From Flavobacterium chungbukense (GTDB taxonomy: Bacteria > Bacteroidota > Bacteroidia > Flavobacteriales > Flavobacteriaceae): DNA of 64,000 nucleotides. Both the position numbers and the translations under genes were made by a program. The stretch covers positions 62,001-126,000 of the forward strand of contig NZ_JAJGZV010000003.1 in the NCBI RefSeq assembly GCF_020805785.1. The letters are read 5' to 3'. Under the pieces are notes generated by a model, which was given only the letters and a program-made list of their open reading frames with translations, made no database searches and was not told the origin of the DNA. Positions within the stretch are counted from its first letter, which is position 1. Each line of letters begins with the position of its first letter. Shown piece by piece: positions 55,505 through 62,324 of this stretch.

Positions 55505-55578
55505 CGGTCTGGACGGGACTCGAACCCGCGACCCCATGCGTGACAGGCATGTATTCTAACCAACTGAACTACCAAACC
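55505..55578 (-). tRNA. tRNA-Asp (anticodon GTC), copy 1
   Basis: On the - strand the acceptor GGTTTGG pairs with CCAGACC (one G-U), followed by discriminator G; the D arm contains CAGTTGGTTAG, the anticodon loop centre is CTGTCAC (GTC), and the T loop is TTCGAGT. Length is 74 bases; CCA not encoded. Identical in sequence to copy 2 at 56286. Confidence 0.97.
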
Positions 55579-55595
55579 CTGCGTTATTGCGAGTG

Positions 55596-55625
55596 CAAAA
55601 ATACAACAGAATTTCGTTTCTGCAA
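55596..55625 (-). promoter_or_regulatory. Promoter of tRNA-Asp copy 1
   Basis: On the - strand TTG (55625-55623) and TATTTTTG (55603-55596) are spaced by exactly 19 bases. Confidence 0.85.
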
Positions 55626-55629
55626 GCGT

Positions 55630-56240
55630 TTTTACGAATAAAATTTGAGAATTTTTTAATTGGTTAAATTCCAATATTTTAAAAATCGGCTAGGAAATCA
55701 AAAAAGAAGAAGTTTCTTTCTTTTTAACGACAAAGGATGCAAAGCTTAAATAAACTTTGCCCCTTTAGAACGAAAACATTTATCATTCTTATTAAACATA
55801 GCCCGTGGTTTCAACCACGTGTACACAATGTAAATCAATACGTTTCCCGTGGTTGAAACCAAGGTCTATATTTTAATATATAAATGGAAAATCTTTGTGG
55901 ACTTACTTGCGGAGATTCTTCGTCCCTCAGAATGACAAACTGTTCGTTGAAATCAGAATTACGCAAAAAAAATCGCAAAGCTTAAAATTGATTAAGCTTT
56001 GCGACTTTGCATTCTTTAAAAAATATCTTTGCTCCCGATAGCTATCGGGATTGCGTATCCCGAGGCTTCGGGATAGCGCTCTTTGCGGTAGAATTTCTTC
56101 GGATTTAAACAAAACAAAAGTGTTATAAATCAAAAAAGCCATCCACAAAAGTGGAAAGCTTTTCATTGGTCTAACTACTAAACCAGCTACGAGTTACAAA
56201 GTCGTAGCAAAACAACACAACTAATCTTAGATACCGTATT
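55630..56240. other. Gap between the two tRNA-Asp genes; repeat fragments only
   Basis: Contains GCCCGTGGTTTCAACCACG (palindrome GTGGTT-TC-AACCAC) with a second half CCGTGGTTGAAACC at about 55800-55865, a GAGATTCTTCGTCCCTCAGA fragment at 55915, TCCCGATAGCTATCGGGA at about 56035, and the TATCCCGAGGCTTCGGGATA hairpin at about 56060 that matches the core of the in-frame repeats. No convincing gene. Confidence 0.7.
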
Positions 56241-56245
56241 TGGGC

Positions 56246-56272
56246 AAAAAAGCCTTTCTGTTAAGAAAGGCT
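56246..56272 (-). terminator. Terminator after tRNA-Asp copy 2
   Basis: The stem AGCCTTTCT / AGAAAGGCT with loop GTTA is followed by a T-run on the - strand; same hairpin as 55081-55108. Confidence 0.88.
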
Positions 56273-56285
56273 TCTCCCAATATTG

Positions 56286-56359
56286 CGGTCTGGACGGGAC
56301 TCGAACCCGCGACCCCATGCGTGACAGGCATGTATTCTAACCAACTGAACTACCAAACC
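56286..56359 (-). tRNA. tRNA-Asp (anticodon GTC), copy 2
   Basis: Identical to copy 1 over 74 bases, including anticodon loop CTGTCAC and T loop TTCGAGT. The upstream flank (GCGTTATTGC...ACAGAATTTCGTTTCTGCAA) is also shared with copy 1, showing that promoter and tRNA were duplicated together. Confidence 0.97.
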
Positions 56360-56377
56360 TCTGCGTTATTGCGGTTG

Positions 56378-56407
56378 CAAAGATATAACAGAATTTCGTT
56401 TCTGCAA
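56378..56407 (-). promoter_or_regulatory. Promoter of tRNA-Asp copy 2
   Basis: On the - strand TTG (56407-56405) and TATCTTTG (56385-56378) are spaced by exactly 19 bases, a textbook Bacteroidetes promoter. Confidence 0.9.
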
Positions 56408-56445
56408 GTGTTTTTATAAAAAAAATTAAAAATTTCTTTAAAAAA

Positions 56446-57372
56446 TTATCCAAAGTTTTGTTTTTCAACCAAATATGTAGTCAATATTTTTTCAAAATTA
56501 TCGCCAACATTTACCGGAACGTACTTAATTTGGTTCTTTGCGCAGGTTAAAGCCAGATTTTTAAAATACGCTTCTACCCTTTTTTCATATTCTTGTTTTA
56601 CATTATCGGCAAAAATTGAAACTTCTTCTCCCGATTCTAAGTCGATAAATTTTCTTGGCGTATTATCAAAATCAAATTTCATTTCTGTTTGATTTTCAAC
56701 AACATGAAATAAGACAACTTTGTGTTTATTGTGTTTAAGATGCTGTAAAGCGTTAAAAAGCTTTTCATCATCTTCCGTTTGAAACATATCTGTAAACAGA
56801 ATAATCATCGAACGGCGGTGCATTTTCTCTGCTATCTGATGCAGGTACGTAATTGTATCGGTCGTTTTTTTGACTTTTGGCAGCACTAATAATTCTTCCA
56901 GTTTGTTCAAAAGCATTCTATGATGACGATCGCTTCCTTTTTCTGGAGCGTAATATTCATATTTATCTGAAAAGACACTCAAACCAACCGCATCGCGCTG
57001 TTTCTTCAAAATATTCATTAAAACTGCCGAAGCCAAAACCGCAAAACCAATCTTCTTTTCGTAAAAAGGCTGATTCGATTTCAATTCCGGGTAATGCATT
57101 GAAGACGAATTATCAACAATTAAATGACAGCGTAAGTTGGTCTCTTCCTCAAAACGTTTGGTATATAAACGATCGGTTTTAGCAAACAATTTCCAGTCGA
57201 TATGTTTGGTGCTTTCGCCCGCATTATACACTTTATGTTCAGCAAATTCGGCTGAAAATCCATGAAAAGGACTCTTGTGCATTCCCGATATAAAACCTTC
57301 CACAACCTGATTCGCCAGCATTTCGAGATGCTGAAAACTGGAGACTTTCTCTATTTCCGATTCGATTTTCAT
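56446..57372 (-). CDS. DUF58 domain-containing protein (vWA-like)
   Basis: Cytosolic protein of the DUF58 family, usually encoded with MoxR ATPases. It has 308 residues. The N-terminal signature is GFSAEFAEHKVYNAGESTKH followed by IDWKLFAKTDRLYTKRFEEE. A von Willebrand A-like core begins at CHLIVDNSSSMHYPELK (MIDAS DxSxS as DNSSS) at about residue 84. MIILFTDMFQTEDDEKLFNA follows. It overlaps the upstream M1 gene by 4 bases, so the two are coupled; no MoxR gene is nearby. Confidence 0.93.
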   Translation of the reverse strand: MKIESEIEKVSSFQHLEMLANQVVEGFISGMHKSPFHGFSAEFAEHKVYNAGESTKHIDWKLFAKTDRLYTKRFEEETNLRCHLIVDNSSSMHYPELKSNQPFYEKKIGFAVLASAVLMNILKKQRDAVGLSVFSDKYEYYAPEKGSDRHHRMLLNKLEELLVLPKVKKTTDTITYLHQIAEKMHRRSMIILFTDMFQTEDDEKLFNALQHLKHNKHKVVLFHVVENQTEMKFDFDNTPRKFIDLESGEEVSIFADNVKQEYEKRVEAYFKNLALTCAKNQIKYVPVNVGDNFEKILTTYLVEKQNFG

Positions 57373-59942
57373 TCGGTTTCTTTTTTTATGTTTTGCGCTT
57401 TATAAAGCAAATCTGTCGCCATAAACAATTTACGCTTCAAGATCGGACTAAAATTAGGGTTTTCTTTTAAGAATCGCTGTACCTCATCAAAAGCATATTT
57501 AGATGAATATTTCCCGATAGTATTATCAAGCCAATCTTTCGGAAAGAAAATATCTCCCGTACGCTGAATTTCGTCTACCAAATCTAGTGAAAATCTAATG
57601 TATTTCTGTGCATTTTCCTGACGAAGCGGATGATTTACATTTGCTAAACCTACGGAAACCCAAGATTCTTTCTCCCGATTGGCATCATCTTTTAAAGATT
57701 CTATAAAAGCATTTCGAACCGATTCGTCTTTTGATAAAGACGGAAGCAGGAATTCAAATCGTTTCTTTTTGTCAGGATTTGATATTGAAGTTCTTGTCTT
57801 TTCCAAAATTTCATCTGCTTTTTCATGTTTAAAAATAGCCAGATTCATTGCCATATTGGTATAATCGTCTTCGTTTAATTTCAATCCAGAAATAGAAACT
57901 TCCCTATTCCAAATCTTGTACAAACTTGCTTTTCCTGAATCTGAATAAGCAACTGAACTGAACAATCCGAATAAAGTCTTTTTGATATTTGCGGACAAAT
58001 TAGCTTGCAAACGCTCATATAAAATACCTAAAAGCTGTTTTTGAACCTTATTTTGCTGTTCTTCAGTAAAAAATCTCCAATAAATTGTATTCAAATTTCC
58101 CGATACAATTCGTAGAACCAATTCGTTTTCTTCTGATTGAATTCCTTTTAAAAAGCAATTGAACGCTTTATCTGCCGAAACATTTCCGATCAATGTATTT
58201 TCAAAAAGATTACTATAACTCGCTGCTCTTGCCACTTCATCTTTTAAAGTTGAAATATACTCTAAATTATTTCCGTCAAGCGGAAAAACTCCGTATCCAA
58301 AACCATTATAATTGTAAACAACAGCAAGCGGTTTTGCAAGACCAGAAGCTTCTTTTACAGCTAGATTTTTGGCTGTAATGTTTGCTGTTAAAACCTTTAT
58401 TTCGTTGGCATAAACAAGTCCAATTTGAAAAATCTGAGGCCATACATTATTAGATTTGTCTTCAGCTTGCTGCTGAATTTCGAATTTCTTGATTCGATTT
58501 TTAGCATCGTATTCGATTTTATCGGTAAAAATGGCTCTTCCCGATTTGTTCACCCAGACTTCGCTCCACTTTTTCATATCCAAAGGCGTTTCGGCATCTA
58601 GAATCTCTACAAGATTATTCCAATCGGCATTATCGTTGGCGTACTTCTGAATGTATTTTTGAATTCCCTTTTGAAACGGTTCCTTCCCCATCGACGCTTC
58701 TAACTGACGCATCATAATGGGTGCCTTATTGTAAATCATGGCGCCATAAAGCGATCCTGCATCTTTTAAATTTTCTAAATGCTGTCTGATCGGATGCGTG
58801 CCCAAAGATCGGTCTTCCGCGTAAGCGCTGGAATAATGCGCAGTGAAAAATTGCAGATTATGATTGACTTTCGGGAAAATCGGATTCATGATTTTGTCTG
58901 CCATAAAGTTGGCAAATACTTCTTTCATCCAAACGTCGTCAAACCATTTCATTGTAACCAAATCGCCAAACCACATGTGCGAAGTTTCGTGTGCGATGAG
59001 TTTTGCTCGGTTTAATTTTTCGCTGTCAGTTGCGCTGTTATCCAAAAACAAGGTCGATTCTCTGTATTGAATTGCACCAACATGTTCCATTCCGCCATAC
59101 TGAAAAACTGGAATTGAGGCAAAATCCAATTTCTGAAATGGAAATTTATAATTGGTATATTTTTCTAAAAAGTCTAACGATTGCTGATGTAAACTGAAAA
59201 TAGTATCGGTGCTGCTTTCTATTTTGTTTTTATCATTTTCACGATAAAGAAACGTCATTTCTAAACCTGGCTTTTTTGTAACACTATTAAATTTTCCAGC
59301 GACAAATGAAAACAAATACGTACTCATTTTATCAGATTCTCCAAAAGTATAAGACGTAAAATCACCTTTTTCAACTTTCTCTTTTACATCGGCTGCAGCC
59401 AAAACCGACCATTCTTTTGGCACAGAAAGACTTAATTTGTAAGTTGCCTTAATATCTGGCTGATCGAAACAAGGAAATAAAGTGCTTGCGCGGTCTGGAA
59501 CTAATAATGTGTAGAGAAAATCGTCGTTTCTGTTTAAAGACAGATTTCCTGCAATAAAGGAAATTTCGATTGTATTTTTTCCTGAAATTAAACTTCCTGG
59601 TGGAATCGCAATATGTCCTTTTTCATGAACCATTGCGATTTGTTTTCCATTTGCTGAAACCGATTTTATGTTTTGAGATTTCTCTTTAAAATCAAGATAA
59701 ACAGACTGACTTAAATCGGATAAAGTTAGAATTAACGCCAATTGAGCATTAATATTTTCACTTTTATGTTTCGGAATTTCGAATGAAAGATTATAAGTTA
59801 CGTCTGAGATTTGGTGTTTTCTAAATTGAGCCAACTGCTCTGAAACACCATTTTCTACAATAAGATTTACTTTTGTTTTTGATTGGGAAAATCCGATTGT
59901 AATTGTCATTAAAAAGACAAGAAAGCTGTAGAAAATTTTCAT
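57369..59942 (-). CDS. M1 family aminopeptidase
   Basis: Zinc aminopeptidase exported to the periplasm. The start at 59942 gives 857 residues with a signal peptide (1-18); a frame extending to 59999 adds 19 residues without signal character. The zinc motif HETSHMWFGD (His318, Glu319, His322) and Glu341 fit HExxH-x18-E. The exopeptidase motif is FQYGGMEHVGAI (GGMEH in place of GAMEN). An N-terminal beta domain precedes the thermolysin-like part, and helical repeats form the C-terminus. It is upstream of DUF58 and overlaps it by 4 bases. Confidence 0.94.
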   Translation of the reverse strand: MKIFYSFLVFLMTITIGFSQSKTKVNLIVENGVSEQLAQFRKHQISDVTYNLSFEIPKHKSENINAQLALILTLSDLSQSVYLDFKEKSQNIKSVSANGKQIAMVHEKGHIAIPPGSLISGKNTIEISFIAGNLSLNRNDDFLYTLLVPDRASTLFPCFDQPDIKATYKLSLSVPKEWSVLAAADVKEKVEKGDFTSYTFGESDKMSTYLFSFVAGKFNSVTKKPGLEMTFLYRENDKNKIESSTDTIFSLHQQSLDFLEKYTNYKFPFQKLDFASIPVFQYGGMEHVGAIQYRESTLFLDNSATDSEKLNRAKLIAHETSHMWFGDLVTMKWFDDVWMKEVFANFMADKIMNPIFPKVNHNLQFFTAHYSSAYAEDRSLGTHPIRQHLENLKDAGSLYGAMIYNKAPIMMRQLEASMGKEPFQKGIQKYIQKYANDNADWNNLVEILDAETPLDMKKWSEVWVNKSGRAIFTDKIEYDAKNRIKKFEIQQQAEDKSNNVWPQIFQIGLVYANEIKVLTANITAKNLAVKEASGLAKPLAVVYNYNGFGYGVFPLDGNNLEYISTLKDEVARAASYSNLFENTLIGNVSADKAFNCFLKGIQSEENELVLRIVSGNLNTIYWRFFTEEQQNKVQKQLLGILYERLQANLSANIKKTLFGLFSSVAYSDSGKASLYKIWNREVSISGLKLNEDDYTNMAMNLAIFKHEKADEILEKTRTSISNPDKKKRFEFLLPSLSKDESVRNAFIESLKDDANREKESWVSVGLANVNHPLRQENAQKYIRFSLDLVDEIQRTGDIFFPKDWLDNTIGKYSSKYAFDEVQRFLKENPNFSPILKRKLFMATDLLYKAQNIKKETE

Positions 59943-60003
59943 TTTTGAGAGGATATAAGATTCGCTAAAATAACAAATACATTGATTTTTTACAAACAAT
60001 TAT

Positions 60004-60058
60004 CGCAACACCATTGCATTTAAAGATAAGATTTTTATATTTGCAACACTATTGCATT
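60004..60058 (+). promoter_or_regulatory. Promoter with two palindromic operator-like sites (metal-regulated operon candidate)
   Basis: TTG (60014-60016) and TATATTTG (60036-60043) are spaced by exactly 19 bases. Two near-identical sites overlap them: CGCAACACCATTGCA at 60004-60018 (over the -33 element) and TGCAACACTATTGCA at 60042-60056 (over the end of the -7 box and the expected transcription start). Each is a GCAA/TTGC palindrome with 7 and 5 central bases, and the pair are direct repeats 38 bases apart. Their placement suits a repressor such as a Fur/Zur-type protein; the identity of the regulator is inferred. Confidence 0.75.
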
Positions 60059-60097
60059 AATAATACCAAAAACCTCGTCTAGAAGTTATCTTTACGA

Positions 60098-60448
60098 ATG
60101 AAAAAGAAATTTAAAATTATAAATCTCCTGATGCCCCTAATAGTATTGTTCGCAATACTGTTTCCGGCTGTCCATTCGTATGAGCATATTTTAGATACTC
60201 ATTCGACAAAGGAGAAACTAGAATTTTCTGTTTCTGAAAAACCGCAATTTAAAGCCAAACTACATTCGTTTCATAAATGTTCGATTTGCGATTTTAAGTT
60301 CAGTGCTCTTGGAACATTTGAATTTACTGTTTTTCAGTTTTTCAAGAATAATCCTGTTGTAAAACACATTAGTTTTTACAGCAAACCGAATTTTGCATTT
60401 TTTAAGGGCTCACTATTTTCTCTTCGAGCACCGCCTTTTACACTTTAG
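60098..60448 (+). CDS. Small exported Cys/His protein, first gene of metal-uptake operon (DUF2946-like pattern)
   Basis: Function unknown. It has 116 residues, with a signal or anchor segment at about 9-27. The mature region has SYEHILDTHSTKE, then HSFHKCSICDFKF (HxxHKCxxC, about residues 74-85), and ends with LFSLRAPPFTL; the C-terminal RAPP pattern resembles DUF2946 proteins of proteobacteria. His and Cys pairs could bind a metal. It follows the double-operator promoter directly and precedes two DUF4625 lipoproteins and a TonB receptor, with a 460-base gap containing a hexamer repeat. Confidence 0.7.
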   Translation: MKKKFKIINLLMPLIVLFAILFPAVHSYEHILDTHSTKEKLEFSVSEKPQFKAKLHSFHKCSICDFKFSALGTFEFTVFQFFKNNPVVKHISFYSKPNFAFFKGSLFSLRAPPFTL

Positions 60449-60561
60449 TCTTTTTTGTGTATTGATTTGTCTTGGCAATTCGATTGCTTATTTGTTTTAA
60501 TGATTGCAAAATCTTGAAACAACAAACCGCTATTTATTCACTTTTAAGTATTTAATACAAA

Positions 60562-60594
60562 ATATTGATATTGATATTGATATTGATATTGATT
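60562..60594. repeat. Hexamer tandem repeat (ATTGAT) in the 60449-60909 gap
   Basis: About five perfect copies of ATTGAT in tandem. The rest of this gap carries fragments like TTTTCGTCCCGCTGGAACTT and TTTCGTCCCTGTTGGACTTA (about 60760-60835), which are two copies of a short unit, and GTCACCTCTCTGAGGCTTTT. No gene is seen; the tandem array is too short and has no spacers, so it is not a CRISPR. Confidence 0.85.
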
Positions 60595-60909
60595 ATTGAA
60601 ATAGCTTTTTCTACACAAAAAACCTCAACATTTTATCGATCAACGCATTCAGAACTAAATCCTTATTCAAGTTTCTAGTTATTGCTATGCTGTTTGACTA
60701 GAGAAAAGATATATGTCACCTCTCTGAGGCTTTTGCATACGTCACAAATTCTTTTCTATAAATATTTTCGTCCCGCTGGAACTTACTCAAAATGACAAAT
60801 CTATTTCTACCAGTATTTCGTCCCTGTTGGACTTACAAACATTGCTGCAACAGAACTTATTGATAACCCAAATATCCCTTATAAAATGATCAAAATCAAA
60901 TCAGAAAAA

Positions 60910-61830
60910 ATGAAAACAACAAAACTCATTCTGGCTTCGTTTTTTGCTGCAATTGCTTTTTCAAGCTGCAGCAATGACGATTCGGAAAAAGAACAGGCAA
61001 TTCCAACTATTGACAAAATAGAACTCGGTCTTGGCAATAATGAAACAGCAACTATTGGTGCCGATTTTCATTTTAATGCCGAAATCACAGCCGCTGATAA
61101 AATTAAAAATGTACAGGTAAAAATTGTGCAAAAAAGCAGCGAAACCTACTCAAAAGTCTGGTCGCATGAAATTACATGGACACAATATGCCGACGCAAAA
61201 AATGCAACCGTACACAAACATTTTGATATACCTGAAGATGCTGCAGAAGGGAAATACGACTTTATCATCATCGTAAACGATCAAAACGGAAGTACATTGG
61301 AAGTGAAGAAAAACCTAACGATTTATAAATTAGAAAATATTCCAGTAAATCCAGTGGTTTCGGTATTTACGGTTTTTATAAATGATGCTTTTATGTATCG
61401 AAAAGGCAAATTTTCTAATGCTGATGCCAAATTTAAGAACAACGATATTTTCAGTTCTCAGGTAACTCTTGAAGGTGTAAAAGGCGATGGAATTATGTAT
61501 TTGCTTTTGATTAATAAAAACACGAAACACAATCCAGAAAGTGTGGATCAAATTGATTTCAGCAAAGTGATTGTTTATGATGTTTTCGAACATAAAAACG
61601 TGGCAGATGCTAGTCAATTTTCTAACATTCCGTGGGACGGCACAAAGTTTTTGAGAGAAACGCCAAAACTTACTATTGGTGCATCAAAAGACAATAATAT
61701 TCCTGTTCCGCAAGATTTAGTTGCTAACAAATCATGGGCAACTGGCAATTATACTTTCTTGGTTTTGTATAAAAATACGACGTACAACATCAACTTTTCG
61801 CAGTCACTTGAGCTTCCATTTTCACTTTAA
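60910..61830 (+). CDS. DUF4625-type lipoprotein (metal-uptake operon)
   Basis: Exported lipoprotein. The start at 60910 gives 306 residues with a lipoprotein signal (SSCSNDD); an ATG 24 bases upstream is less likely. The first half (about 30-140) matches DUF4625: PTIDKIELGLGNNETATIGA, KIKNVQVKIVQKSSETY, VHKHFDIPEDAAEGKYDFII. The second half (about 150-306) is a separate beta-rich domain, TVFINDAFMYRKGKFSNADA to ASKDNNIPVPQDL, not recognised. It lies in the same operon as a shorter DUF4625 protein and a TonB receptor, suggesting a cargo-binding surface protein. Confidence 0.82.
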   Translation: MKTTKLILASFFAAIAFSSCSNDDSEKEQAIPTIDKIELGLGNNETATIGADFHFNAEITAADKIKNVQVKIVQKSSETYSKVWSHEITWTQYADAKNATVHKHFDIPEDAAEGKYDFIIIVNDQNGSTLEVKKNLTIYKLENIPVNPVVSVFTVFINDAFMYRKGKFSNADAKFKNNDIFSSQVTLEGVKGDGIMYLLLINKNTKHNPESVDQIDFSKVIVYDVFEHKNVADASQFSNIPWDGTKFLRETPKLTIGASKDNNIPVPQDLVANKSWATGNYTFLVLYKNTTYNINFSQSLELPFSL

Positions 61831-61846
61831 TTAAAAACAACAAAGA

Positions 61847-62314
61847 ATGAAAAATTTAAAGTTTCTCCTAGGCATTTTTACAATTGCTTTTATAACATCT
61901 TGCTCCAGCGATAATGCAGAAATCGACACCGAATATCCTGTAATTGACATCACACAAAATGCTTTTCCGATTCAATGTAGTACAATCGAGCGCGGTCAAA
62001 CTATCACTTTTAAAGCCATTTTTAATGATAATGTCGCGCTTGGTTCTTACAGCCTTGATATTCATCACAATTTCGATCATCACACACACAGTACAGAAGT
62101 AGCGAGCTGTGAAATGGAAGCAGTAAAAAAGCCTGTAAAACCAATGCTTTTCATCAACAATTACACCATTCCAAACGGTGTAAAAAGTTACGAAGCAACG
62201 GCACAAATCAGCATTCCTGCTGACGTTGATCCTGGAGATTACCATTTTATGATCCGCTTGACGGATAAAGAAGGCTGGCAGACGCTTAAAGGTTTAAGTA
62301 TTAAAATTTTATAA
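61847..62314 (+). CDS. DUF4625 lipoprotein with His-rich loop
   Basis: Exported lipoprotein with 155 residues, signal Cys19 (ITSCSSDNAE). It covers the DUF4625 fold. Residues about 68-80 contain DIHHNFDHHTHSTE, a run with five His and two Asp that could bind zinc or another metal. IPADVDPGDYHFMIRLTDKE near the C-terminus matches the family. It starts 16 bases after the first DUF4625 gene and ends 10 bases before the TonB receptor start, so it is clearly in one operon. Confidence 0.85.
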   Translation: MKNLKFLLGIFTIAFITSCSSDNAEIDTEYPVIDITQNAFPIQCSTIERGQTITFKAIFNDNVALGSYSLDIHHNFDHHTHSTEVASCEMEAVKKPVKPMLFINNYTIPNGVKSYEATAQISIPADVDPGDYHFMIRLTDKEGWQTLKGLSIKIL

Positions 62315-62324
62315 GATCAGATTA

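Noticed and set aside
55477..55674. 65-codon frame across tRNA-Asp copy 1
   Set aside because: It encodes the tRNA on the same strand; no protein evidence.
60562..60594. Short tandem array as CRISPR
   Set aside because: A pure hexamer repeat without spacers, and no cas genes in the window.
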